Positions 1 to 7,784 of a DNA stretch of 59,701 bases are shown piece by piece. The DNA is from Streptomyces sp. CB01580 (GTDB lineage Bacteria > Actinomycetota > Actinomycetes > Streptomycetales > Streptomycetaceae): NCBI RefSeq assembly GCF_001905795.1, contig NZ_LIXJ01000039.1, forward strand, positions 1 to 59,701, given 5' to 3'. Each line of letters begins with the position of its first letter. Position 1 is the first letter of the stretch. A program made the translations under genes and the position numbers. Below the pieces are notes generated by a model. The model saw nothing but the letters and a program-made list of their open reading frames with translations. It had not been told where the DNA came from and made no database searches.

Positions 1-51
1 AGGACCCGGGCCCGGCCTCCGGCCGGACGACGGCGGTGCGGGGAGCAGGAC

Positions 52-217
52 CTAGTGCCGTGACCGGCAAGGTTTGCCCGGAAGGAGCGGCGTCCGGTGC
101 GTGCGATCGCAAGGCGGCCGAAAGCCTTCGTAGCGGGCTACGTGGGCTTTCGGCCAACGCCGCGAGCGTGCGTGCCGGGCGGTGCGACGGGGCAAACCTT
201 GCCGGGAGCGGCACTAG
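52..217. repeat. 166-bp palindromic MITE-like element
   Basis: The ends are near-perfect 28-bp inverted repeats: 52-79 begins CTAGTGCCG and ends GGTTTGCCC, and 190-217 is its reverse complement except for a few bases in the middle. The interior (about 96-185) is itself rich in dyad symmetry and can fold into a long hairpin. No reading frame inside looks coding. This architecture fits a non-autonomous miniature element or a large palindromic intergenic repeat; similar palindromic units are, from memory, common in Streptomyces genomes. Which transposase would mobilise it cannot be told from the sequence. Confidence 0.6.
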
Positions 218-533
218 CTACGCAGCTGACATGCAAAGAAACAGTCGCTACCACGGGGCTGTAGGAGGCGTTGATCTGCGGTCCTTCCCAGCGGCTCAGC
301 TCAGCGACCGTGGCTGCCCTTCGCTTGCTGGTCACTACGTAAACGGCTACCGAGCGCCCAAAGCTCGCAGGCCGACCAGAGAGACAGCGACTCAGCCTGC
401 ACGGCACCCCGCAGCCGTACGGGAGGAAGAAGCCCTCAGAACTTGCTTTCAATCCGTCCTTTCCGTCCACGTGGGGATGCCCATCAGATGAAGAGGGTGG
501 GACTGTCAGACGTGAGCGCTAGCGTGCGCGGAT
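218..533. other. Intergenic stretch, no gene recognised
   Basis: Both strands carry short open frames here, but none has a convincing start, ribosome binding site or recognisable product. At 456-484 there is one stretch resembling a type I-E CRISPR repeat, but it is single copy. The stretch lies between the MITE-like repeat and a gene fragment starting at 534 and is best read as decayed DNA. Confidence 0.5.
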
Positions 534-605
534 ATGGCTGACATCTTTGAACTCATGCTCACGCTGGACCTGCGCGACGAATTGTCAGAGGAGGAGCTCG
601 CGCGA
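534..605 (+). pseudogene. 5' fragment of a small hypothetical protein gene
   Basis: From the ATG at 534 about 23 codons read as a plausible start (MADIFELMLTLDLRDELSEE), a pattern I associate with a small uncharacterised Streptomyces protein that normally continues much further. After about 605 the frame loses coding character and runs into the helicase-like remnant of the opposite strand. The fragment therefore appears to be cut off by a recombination junction. No function can be given. Confidence 0.3.
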
Positions 606-759
606 CGTTCCGGCGTGTTGTGTCCCCCAGGGGGACAGCTCTCCCCCTGTTCGCGACGCCGGACCGCTCGCGGAACGCCGTCGCGAATGTCAGCCTGGCT
701 GACGTTTCGCGCCAAAACTGTCGGCCTGGCGGGTCCGTCTCGGCCTCCAGGCGCTCGAT

Positions 760-1211
760 GTGCTTGCGGGGCACTTTCAGGTGTCCTTCCCGGGCGTGGA
801 ACGGGCGGGCGGCAGCGAGGTTCGCGGCCCACTTCGCGTCCTGCCCCCGCGGCACCGGCCGTCGCACCTCCTCAGCCGGTGCGAGCCCGAGGTGTTCTCC
901 AGCAGCCACTGCTGCGCGGCCACGAGCTGCCGTGCCGCTGCGCGGTCACCCACCGGCGAGGTCCTCGCCCTGAACGGCCGCCGCCCCGCGATCACCGGGG
1001 GAGCGCCGCCAGCCTGGACGTGGTTGTGGACGAGGCGGTAGCAGCGCTGCCAGGCGGTGTCCCAGGCCGGGCAGCACCTCGGATCGATCGCGTCGAGCTC
1101 GTCCTGCCGTGCCTGGGGCATCGCCCCGGCCGCCGACGGGACGGCGCTACCCGCCGCGCGGACTTCCTCGTTCTCCCGCGCCCGCCGCGCCGCGGCCCGG
1201 GTGTTCTTCAC
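760..1211 (-). pseudogene. Helicase-associated-domain protein remnant
   Basis: Read on the minus strand, two frames give blocks typical of the actinobacterial helicase-associated domain repeat found C-terminal in large putative helicases: ARQDELDAIDP followed by CPAWDTAWQRCYRLV, a block around WLLENT, and, in another frame, FHAREGHLKVPRKHIERLE. The blocks lie in the expected order but need at least one frameshift between them (about 890-930), and no helicase motor motifs are present. This is a decayed 3' piece of a large gene. Identification is by motif resemblance only. Confidence 0.5.
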
Positions 1212-1623
1212 CCACTGTCCCGTCTCAAGTGATCTGGCTCCGGGGCGAGCTTGTGACCTGCGGCGACCAGTTCAGCTGAGACGTGGCGATACCGGGAGGC
1301 TCAGGTGGTCTGGTCTCGGTCGGATGGACGCTGGGTGTTGTCCCAGCTGATCTGGTTCGGCTCCACTCGCCGCTGATGCGGTCCGAGGCGACCTGGATCA
1401 GCGTGTTGCCGCGCGGCTCGGCACGGCCGCGCGCCTCCTTGTCGTAGGTGAAGTGCACCGTCCGGCGCTGGAAGTCGGCCACGGTGGTGTTGTCCAGCTT
1501 CATGGGCCGCTACTCGTCCGCTGCCCGGACGGCGGCGTCACGTGCAGCCGGTGCGCTGTCGCTGGTCGGGGCGGCCGGGGGCCCGACCCGGTGGTCGGCA
1601 GCCGCCCGGTTCTGGCTGGGGCG
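1212..1623. other. Junk-like stretch between two pseudogenes
   Basis: No convincing gene. A minus-strand open frame from 1503 (starting MKLDNTTVADF) has no recognisable domain and no clear ribosome binding site. The phrases TGATCTGG at about 1231 and 1358 recur in similar surroundings, as in old insertion-sequence ends, but no complete element is visible. Confidence 0.4.
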
Positions 1624-2608
1624 CTACAGCTTGCTTGCTTCCCGAACGGTGTGGAGGTGGATCAGGACGTCGTAGGCCCGGCCGATGGCGATCTCGGGCG
1701 TGTTGTCGTTCGGGTACTGCGTGCCGAAGCTGTATGTCGAGCGCGGGATGCCCAGCCAGCTGCGGGCGGCGACAGGGGCCTTGCGCAGGTCGGCGTAGTA
1801 GTCGCGGTACCGGACCTGGTCGAGCGTGTACTCGTTCGTGCCGGGACCGGCCGGGCCGACGGTGAACTTCTTCCACTCGCCGCCGAGCGCTTGGTCCTTG
1901 GAGAGGAAGGAGCCCCGCTCGAAAGTGGTGCCGACGGCCACGTAGTCCGCGCCCAGGATGTCGTGGAGGAACGAGCCCTGGGTCTTCGGGTAGGTCGTGG
2001 GATCGGAGGCCGCGTAGCCTGCGTGGTCGTTGTGGGCCGACAGCAGGATCCTGCCGCCGGTGCGCCGCTGCCACCATGCCGTGGTCTCGGCCATCACCTG
2101 GTCGCGGTAGCGCTGCATGGCGGTCAACGATCCCTGGTCGCCGGGGTTGACGCTCAGGAAGGTGTAGGTCTGGGCGATGTTGCGTGCGTTCTGCAGAACG
2201 AACTCGACGTCCTCGCCGCCCCCGGACCTCTGACGTTGCACAAGGTCCAGCACTTGCTGTGCCTTGGCCGCATTCTGCTGCCGCTCCGCGAGCGGCCGCT
2301 CCAGGTAGGCGATGGCGTCGTCGAGCGGGCGCAGACCGGTGAGGAGCTCGTTCAGGCGCGGCATCGACTCCGGATGGGTCCGCCGGACGTAGTCGGTGAC
2401 GCTGTCGAAGACCCGCTCGTCGAGCCTGGGCGCGCTGATGTCGTCGCCCAGGAAGTGGACCGGGCGGTCGGGGTGTTGGCGGTTGTGGTCGCGCATCCAC
2501 TGGACGAGGGCCGCGAACTCCTTACGGTCCCAGGGAGATCCGGCCATCACCTCGTGCACGACCTGCCGCGCGTCGCGGTCACCGTCGCCGCGCTGGAGGT
2601 AGTCATCG
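1624..2608 (-). pseudogene. Erythromycin esterase-like protein, 5' end lost
   Basis: About 328 codons are open and end at a natural TAG. They match the erythromycin esterase (EreA/EreB, PF05139) fold: HFLGDDIS, then a helical region with paired arginines and glutamates, then LLSAHNDHAG, which is the conserved AHNxH element. Family members hydrolyse the macrolide lactone or are uncharacterised hydrolases, often exported. Here the N-terminal signal and first part of the domain are missing, and the frame runs directly into insertion-sequence sequence at about 2608. Expression as a chimeric protein is possible but a working enzyme is unlikely. Confidence 0.6.
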
Positions 2609-2830
2609 AGGTGATCGGCGAGCTTGAACGACGTGTACTGGCTGTCGGCATCGGAGTGGTGGATCAGCTGCCCAGGGGTGTGCGGGCGTCCCTCGCGGTC
2701 GCGCTGCCACAGGGCCATCTCAGTGCATCCAGGACGAGTTGGGTCTCCTTGGAGGTGGAGGCCGACCAGCCGGCGATGTGCGCCGGGAGAAGGTGTCCAC
2801 AATGAAGGCGACGTAGCCGACCCCGTGGGG
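2609..2830 (-). mobile_element. IS3-family transposase fragment (frameshifted)
   Basis: Minus-strand reading gives pieces of an IS3-type DDE integrase core: VGYVAFIVDTFSRR in one frame, then AGWSASTSKETQLVLDAL in a second, then MALWQRDREGRPHTPGQLIH with SDADSQYTSFKLADHL in a third. That is the middle part of the catalytic domain, with at least two frameshifts and no ends. The last frame is continuous with the downstream esterase-like fragment, so an IS3 insertion or an IS-mediated deletion probably removed the esterase 5' end. A related but distinct fragment lies at 17355-17700. Confidence 0.75.
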
Positions 2831-2886
2831 GTTGCTGAAGCACGGCGCCGAACACGAATGAAACGAAGATTCCGTGTCTGGCACTC

Positions 2887-2917
2887 TTGACCATGCATGA
2901 AAGATTTGTAACTCTCA
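2887..2917 (+). promoter_or_regulatory. Promoter with RpiR-type operator for the GS-like operon
   Basis: TTGACC at 2887-2892 and TAACTC at 2909-2914 (16-bp spacing) form a plausible promoter. The sequence TGAAAGATTTGTAACTCTCA at 2898-2917 overlaps the -10 region and matches 15 of 20 positions of the repeat at 7624-7643, in front of the RpiR regulator gene. Overlap with the -10 suggests repression by that regulator. The ATG of the downstream gene is 74 bp away. Confidence 0.5.
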
Positions 2918-2990
2918 ATGTCCCTGCGGCCCGCCCGCGCCCCCGCAGCACCCCGCGGCACGGAGACGCGGCCCGATCGAAGAGGTAGAC

Positions 2991-4286
2991 ATGAGTTCTT
3001 CATCCACGGTGTTCGTGGCGACCAACGACCTGTCCGGATTCACCCGCGGGCGTGCCGCGCCGGGCAACGCGGCCGACGGCGTGCTGCGCCGCGGTGTGGG
3101 ATGGGTCCCGGCCGATCTCGCGGTGACGGCATTCGGGGAGATCGCGCCGAACCCGTTCGGCGCGACGGGCGACCTGAAGCTGCTGCCGGCCGAGTCCAGC
3201 GGCGTGGACATCCCCGCCCGTGGCGATGTGCCGGGGGTACGTCTGTATCTCGCCGACCAGGTGCTGCCGGACGGCACCCCGTGGGACAACTGCCCGCGCA
3301 CGTTCGCCCGCAGGGCCCTCGACGACTTCCGGCGTGCCACCGGGCTGGAGGTGGTGGCCACCTTCGAGCACGAGTTCATGATCCCCGGACTCGACAGCGG
3401 CGCCCCGTTCTCCTTCACCCGGTTCCGGTCCGCCGAGCCGTTCGGCGGCGAACTGGTGGCGCTGCTGGACCGGATGGGACTCGAACCGGAGACGTGGCTG
3501 CCGGAGTTCGGCACCGATCAGTTCGAGATCACCCTGCGCCCGGCCGACGGCCTGACCGCCGCGGACCGCGCGGTCGTCCTGCGGGAAGTGGTCCGCGACC
3601 TGGCGTCCCGGCACGGACACCGAGCCACGTTCGCGCCGCTGCTGGATCCCGACGGCAGCGGCAACGGCGTGCACGTCCACCTCTCCCTGCGCGACGCGGC
3701 GACCGGGCGCCCGGCCCTCTTCGACGCGTCCCGTCCCGGCGGGCTCTCCGAGCTGGGCGGGCGGTTCAGCGCGGGGATCCTCCGGCACGCCCGGGCGCTG
3801 CTCTCGTTCACGGCGGGCAGCCCCAGTTCGTATCTGCGGCTGGCGCCCGAGCGCTGGAGCTCCGCCGGGGTCTTCCTGGCCGAGCGCAACCGGGAGGCTC
3901 TGCTGCGGATCTGCCCGACGAGCAGTTTGGGCGGTGGCGTCGCGGCCGACCAGTTCAACCTGGAGTACCGTGCCGCGGACGCGACCGCCAACCCGTGGCT
4001 GGTTCTCGGAGTACTGGTACGGGCCGGACTGCAGGGAGTGGAGGCGGACTACGCGCAGCCGCGGGTATGGCCCGAGGAGGCCGGGGAAGCGGACCTCGCG
4101 GATGTGCCCTCCCTGCCCCGCGGCCTCGCGGAGGCCCTCCTCGAACTCGACAAGGACGACGTGGTGTCCGGCTGGTTCTCCGACGAGCTGCTGGAGACCC
4201 ACCGCTCGGTGAAGCGGTCGGAACTGGCCGCGGTCTCCGGTCTGGACGAGCGGGACGTGTGCGGGCGGGTCGCCGATGTCTACTGA
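2991..4286 (+). CDS. Glutamine synthetase-like gamma-glutamylation ligase
   Basis: 431 residues with the catalytic fold of class I glutamine synthetases: EHEF at about residue 125 (metal-binding Glu), HVHLSLRD at about 228, then a conserved RNREALLRICP block and FNLEYRAADATANPWL. Family members ligate ammonia or an amine to the gamma carboxyl of glutamate using ATP. The shortened length and context (amidohydrolases, RpiR regulator, no nitrogen-control genes) point to a catabolic gamma-glutamyl-amide type rather than GlnA. The ATG follows AGAGGTAGAC. The stop overlaps the next start by 11 bp, so it is translationally coupled to the amidohydrolase. The pair mirrors the two halves of fungal FluG. 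The true amine substrate is not evident. Confidence 0.8.
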   Translation: MSSSSTVFVATNDLSGFTRGRAAPGNAADGVLRRGVGWVPADLAVTAFGEIAPNPFGATGDLKLLPAESSGVDIPARGDVPGVRLYLADQVLPDGTPWDNCPRTFARRALDDFRRATGLEVVATFEHEFMIPGLDSGAPFSFTRFRSAEPFGGELVALLDRMGLEPETWLPEFGTDQFEITLRPADGLTAADRAVVLREVVRDLASRHGHRATFAPLLDPDGSGNGVHVHLSLRDAATGRPALFDASRPGGLSELGGRFSAGILRHARALLSFTAGSPSSYLRLAPERWSSAGVFLAERNREALLRICPTSSLGGGVAADQFNLEYRAADATANPWLVLGVLVRAGLQGVEADYAQPRVWPEEAGEADLADVPSLPRGLAEALLELDKDDVVSGWFSDELLETHRSVKRSELAAVSGLDERDVCGRVADVY

Positions 4287-5415
4287 GCTGCGCCGCCACA
4301 TCGCCGACCTGCCGCTGGTCGACCACCACGTCCACGCCTCGCTCGCCTCGCCGGTGTCCCGCGGGCAGTTCGAGACGCTGATCACCGAGTCCGACCGCCC
4401 CCTCCCGGCCGAGGTCACCCAGTTCGACTCCCAGATCGGGTTCGCGATACGCCGCCACTGCGCACCGCTGCTCGGTCTGCCCCCGCACGCGTCGGCGGAC
4501 ACGTACTGGGCCGCGCGGTCCGAGCGCACCCCGGAGCAGTTGTCGGACCTCTTCCTCGCCGCGGCCGGCGTCTCCGACTGGTTGTTGGACACCGGTTTCA
4601 AGAGCGATGAGCTGCTGTCGCCCGGCACGCTCGCCGAGCGCCTGCCCTCCCGGTTCTCCGAGATCGTGCGCTTGGAGACCGTTCTCGAGGACGTCGCTCC
4701 GAGGAGCAGCGCCGCGAGCCTCGCCGACGACTTCCGGACGGCGCTCGCCGAGGCCACTGCATCGGCGGTCGGTCTGAAGTCGATCATCGCCTACCGCTAC
4801 GGCTTCGACTTCGCTCCCGCCCGCCCCTCAGTCCAGGAGGTGGAACGGGCGGCCGGTGCCTGGCTGCGCGATCTGGCGGCGGGTGCCCCCGTCCGCGTGA
4901 GCGACCCGGTGCTGCTGCGCATGGCCCTGTGGACGGGCGTGGACACCGGTCTGCCCCTGCAACTGCATGCCGGGTACGGCGACCCCGACCTGGATCTGCG
5001 ACGGTGCGACCCGCTGCTGCTGATGCCCTGGCTCAAGGAGATCGAGGGCGCCGGAACGGATGTCGTGCTGCTGCACTGCTACCCGTTCCACCGCAACGCG
5101 GGGTTCCTCGCCCAGGTGTTTCCCCACGTCTACTTCGACGTCGGTCTCGCGGTGAACTACACCGGTGCCGCGTCCACCTCCGTCGTCGCCGAGAGTCTCG
5201 AACTGGCCCCCTTCACCAAGGTGCTGTACTCCTCCGACGCCTGGGGGCCGCCCGAACTCCATCACCTGGGCGCCGTGCTCTGGCGGCGCGGCATGTCCCG
5301 GGCGCTCGGCGACTGGGTGGAGGAGGGCGAGTGGGCCGAGGCCGACGCCGCCCGCGTCGCCACGATGATCGGACGTACCAACGCACAGCGTCTCTACGGA
5401 CTGCCCTATGCCTGA
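4276..5415 (+). CDS. FluG-type amidohydrolase (amidohydrolase 2 family)
   Basis: 379 residues. DHHVHAS near the N terminus supplies the metal-binding HxH of TIM-barrel amidohydrolases; LQLHAGYGDPD, VVLLHCYPFHRNAGF and LYSSDAWGPPE carry later histidine and aspartate ligands. This matches the amidohydrolase 2 family (PF04909), including the N-terminal half of FluG and nodulin-type fusions. It should hydrolyse or decarboxylate an amide or carboxylated small molecule in the cytoplasm. It overlaps the ligase upstream and the M20 enzyme downstream (8 bp), so the three act in one operon. A pathway in which the ligase makes a gamma-glutamyl amide and the hydrolases process it is inference. Confidence 0.8.
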   Translation: MSTELRRHIADLPLVDHHVHASLASPVSRGQFETLITESDRPLPAEVTQFDSQIGFAIRRHCAPLLGLPPHASADTYWAARSERTPEQLSDLFLAAAGVSDWLLDTGFKSDELLSPGTLAERLPSRFSEIVRLETVLEDVAPRSSAASLADDFRTALAEATASAVGLKSIIAYRYGFDFAPARPSVQEVERAAGAWLRDLAAGAPVRVSDPVLLRMALWTGVDTGLPLQLHAGYGDPDLDLRRCDPLLLMPWLKEIEGAGTDVVLLHCYPFHRNAGFLAQVFPHVYFDVGLAVNYTGAASTSVVAESLELAPFTKVLYSSDAWGPPELHHLGAVLWRRGMSRALGDWVEEGEWAEADAARVATMIGRTNAQRLYGLPYA

Positions 5416-6613
5416 CCCGACCACGTACGAAGCCCTGTGGTCCGCCCTGGGCCGGCACCTCCCCGCGGCGCTCGACCTCAGACGCCGACTGCACCGCGAG
5501 CCCGACCTGTCCGGTGACGAGGCATCGACCCGGGACATGGTGCTGGCCGCGCTGCCGGGTGCCGGTGCGGCGGTGAAGGCGGCCGAGACCGGTGCCGTGC
5601 TGCGCATCGGTGGGCCGGGACCGGCGATCGGTGTGCGCGGGGAGATGGACGCGCTGCCCGTCACCGAGGACACCGATGTCGCATGGGCATCGGCCCGGCC
5701 GGGTGTCATGCACGCGTGCGGTCATGACGCCCACCTCGCCGCGCTCGTAGCCGTGGCGGGAGCGCTGGCCGAGACCGGGCCTCCGGTCCCCCTGCTCGCC
5801 GTGCTGCAGCCGCGCGAGGAGACCTACCCGTCCGGGGCACGGGACATCGCCACCAGCGGCGTCCTGGACTCCGAGCAGTGCGCCGCGATGGTGGGCGTCC
5901 ACGTCCAGCCCCTGCTCACCCCGGGCGAGGTGGCATGCACGCCGGGCGGCGTCAACGGTTCGTCCGACGAGTTCGAGATCGTCGTGCGGGGCAGATCCGG
6001 ACACGCCGCCTATCCCCATCTGACGAACGACGCCCTGCTGGCGATGTCCGAGATCGTTGTCGCGCTCCAGAGCGTGGTGAGCCGGTCCGTCGACCCGATG
6101 GCTCCCGCCGTTGTGGGAGTGTCGTCGTTCTCGGCGGGCAACGCCGCGAACGTGATCGCCGGCACGGCGCGGGCGACCGGCACCGTCCGGGCGCTGGCCT
6201 CCTCGACCCGGGAACTGATTCACCGGCGGATCACGGAGGTCGCCGAATCCGTCGCACGCGCGCACGCCTGCACCGCGTCGGTGACCATCACCCACGGGGA
6301 ACCCGTGCTCGACAACGACCCGGCTCTGGTGCGGAGTATTGCGCACGAACTGGACCGCCGGGGGCTTTCGGTCTCCCAGAACCTGCGCTCCCTGGGCTCG
6401 GACGACTTCTCGTACTTCTGCGAGCGCGTGCCCTCGGCCATGCTGTTCGTCGGCACGAAGACGTCCGAGCCGTTGCACTCCTCGCGCTTTTTGCCCGATG
6501 ACGCGGACGTCCATGCCCTCGCCACGGCCTTGATGGCGGGATACCTCGGAACGGCTGCCGCCCTGGAGGACCACGCCGGTGCCCCCGGTGCCCCGGGAGC
6601 ACCGGCCGGATAG
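5408..6613 (+). CDS. M20 family amidohydrolase (hippurate hydrolase-like)
   Basis: 401 residues. The M20D/AbgB-type metal motifs are clear: GEMDALPV followed by HACGHDAHLA, then an LQPREET acid/base region, and a dimerisation lid domain around residues 180-290 with GRSGHAAYPH. These enzymes release an amino acid from an N-acyl or N-aroyl conjugate. The ATG at 5408 overlaps the preceding stop, and a strong hairpin follows at 6639-6679, so this is the last gene of the operon. The C-terminal tail is rich in Gly, Ala and Pro and probably unstructured. The substrate cannot be named. Confidence 0.82.
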   Translation: MPDPTTYEALWSALGRHLPAALDLRRRLHREPDLSGDEASTRDMVLAALPGAGAAVKAAETGAVLRIGGPGPAIGVRGEMDALPVTEDTDVAWASARPGVMHACGHDAHLAALVAVAGALAETGPPVPLLAVLQPREETYPSGARDIATSGVLDSEQCAAMVGVHVQPLLTPGEVACTPGGVNGSSDEFEIVVRGRSGHAAYPHLTNDALLAMSEIVVALQSVVSRSVDPMAPAVVGVSSFSAGNAANVIAGTARATGTVRALASSTRELIHRRITEVAESVARAHACTASVTITHGEPVLDNDPALVRSIAHELDRRGLSVSQNLRSLGSDDFSYFCERVPSAMLFVGTKTSEPLHSSRFLPDDADVHALATALMAGYLGTAAALEDHAGAPGAPGAPAG

Positions 6614-6638
6614 CGGCCCACCAGTGCCACGGCCCCGG

Positions 6639-6679
6639 GGGCCGGCCGCCGCTGCTGCGCGGACCGGCCCCCGGGCCGT
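6639..6679. terminator. Bidirectional hairpin between convergent genes
   Basis: A GC-only stem pairs 6639-6655 (ACGGCC...GCCGG) with 6664-6679, with one unpaired C and a short loop. It sits between the stop of the M20 gene and the stop of the convergent RpiR gene, where a shared terminator is expected. Confidence 0.65.
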
Positions 6680-6737
6680 TCGCAGGGTCCGGAAACAGGG
6701 AGTGCACGGACCGGGACAGTGAATCCGGCCGTGCCGT

Positions 6738-7595
6738 TCAGGCGTGGTCGGTCGCCGTCTCGAACCGTTCCATGCGCTCCCTGCCCGCCGCGCCCACGGC
6801 GTCCGTCACCGCTGCCACCAGACTCTCGCTCAGGGCCATCGCGGCCACGAGGGAGTCGAACGGCGAGGCGGACTCCACACGTGCCGGGAGGACGACCTTG
6901 GCCAGCTTGGCGATGGGAGAGAGCCAGTTGTCCGTCATCAGGCACACGGTGGCGCCCCGGGCCGCCATCCCCTCGCTGAAACGGAGGCTGGACTCGCTGT
7001 AGCGGCGGTAGTCGAGGACGAGGAGGACCGTGTTGGCGTCGGCGTCGGCGAGTGCCCTGCGACGCTCCATCTCCTCCTGGCCGATCACGTCGACGTCCTC
7101 GCGCAGTTGCCACAGGTGGATGACCAGGTACTCGGCCAGCAGCCGGCTGAACCGGCCCCCGGCCACGCGCACGCTCCGGGCCGGGTCGCCGAGAAGCTTG
7201 ACGAGGGTGGCGAACTCCGACTCCGGCAGCTCCGCGTACGTGGCCTCCAGCAACTGCGCGAAGGCCCGGTGCGTCTCCGGAAGCACCCCCTTCGCGGAGG
7301 CCGGCGCCTTCTCGGCGTACTGCTTCAACGGGGAGCCCAGTTCCCCGTTCAGCTCGTGGACCAGAGAACGCTGGAAAGCCGGGAATCCGGCGAAGCCGAG
7401 CCGGGTGACGAACCGGACCACCGTCGCCGAGCTCACACCGGCACCGGCGGCCAGGTCCGCGACGGTGGTGAGGCCGGCCGTGGGGTACTGGGCCAGCACC
7501 GCGCGGGCGACCTTGCGTTCGCCGTTGCTGAGTCCGTCCATGGCGGAGAGCAGCAGCTTCCGCACCGACGCGTAACCGCCCGGTATCGTCTCCAT
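6738..7595 (-). CDS. MurR/RpiR family transcriptional regulator
   Basis: 285 residues. Residues 1-80 form the RpiR-type helix-turn-helix (ATVVRFVTRLGFAGFPAFQ is the recognition-helix region), and residues about 130-265 form a SIS sugar-isomerase-like effector domain (RVAGGRFSRLLAEYL, LVLDYRRYSES). Such proteins sense a phosphorylated or small catabolic metabolite. An operator-like 20-mer lies 28 bp upstream of its ATG, and similar copies lie before the GS-like operon, the aminotransferase and the second M20 gene. It is therefore likely the local repressor and is autoregulated. The ligand is unknown. Confidence 0.85.
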   Translation of the reverse strand: METIPGGYASVRKLLLSAMDGLSNGERKVARAVLAQYPTAGLTTVADLAAGAGVSSATVVRFVTRLGFAGFPAFQRSLVHELNGELGSPLKQYAEKAPASAKGVLPETHRAFAQLLEATYAELPESEFATLVKLLGDPARSVRVAGGRFSRLLAEYLVIHLWQLREDVDVIGQEEMERRRALADADANTVLLVLDYRRYSESSLRFSEGMAARGATVCLMTDNWLSPIAKLAKVVLPARVESASPFDSLVAAMALSESLVAAVTDAVGAAGRERMERFETATDHA

Positions 7596-7623
7596 TTTTC
7601 AAGGCTACCAAGGCAGGGTGCGC

Positions 7624-7643
7624 TGAAACATTCGTTACATTCA
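7624..7643. promoter_or_regulatory. RpiR-type operator at the regulator gene
   Basis: TGAAACATTCGTTACATTCA, an imperfect dyad (TGAAAC and GTTACA arms, 4-bp spacer) beginning 28 bp before the regulator ATG. It is 17/20 identical to the site at 9141-9160 and 15/20 to the one at 2898-2917. Position suggests autoregulation. Confidence 0.5.
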
Positions 7644-7704
7644 GACCGTGCCGAGGCTGGGACGGCGCACGGGCCGCCCCACGGCGACCACTCATGTAAT
7701 GGAG

Positions 7705-7742
7705 GCGGGCCCGCAGGGCGCGTTCTCATGCCCCGGGCCCGC
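7705..7742 (-). terminator. Possible terminator of the aminotransferase gene
   Basis: The arms GCGGGCCCG (7705-7713) and CGGGCCCGC (7734-7742) pair across a 20-base loop, 43 bp after the aminotransferase stop. The large loop makes it a moderate candidate. Confidence 0.35.
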
Positions 7743-7784
7743 GAGAAGACACCCCCCCACGCAGGAGGCCGGGCCGACGCGTCG

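Noticed and set aside
456..484. One sequence resembling a type I-E CRISPR repeat (GTCCTTTCCGTCCACG then TGGGGATG)
   Set aside because: Only one copy, several mismatches to the usual Streptomyces repeat, no spacer-like periodicity and no cas gene within the window.
1453..2805. A 450-codon plus-strand open frame over the esterase-like fragment
   Set aside because: Composition is Val/Gly/Arg-rich, as expected for the complement of a coding strand in GC-rich DNA; the minus strand carries recognisable motifs.
3000..4787. A 595-codon minus-strand frame opposite the GS-like gene
   Set aside because: Antisense shadow; the GS catalytic motifs are on the plus strand.
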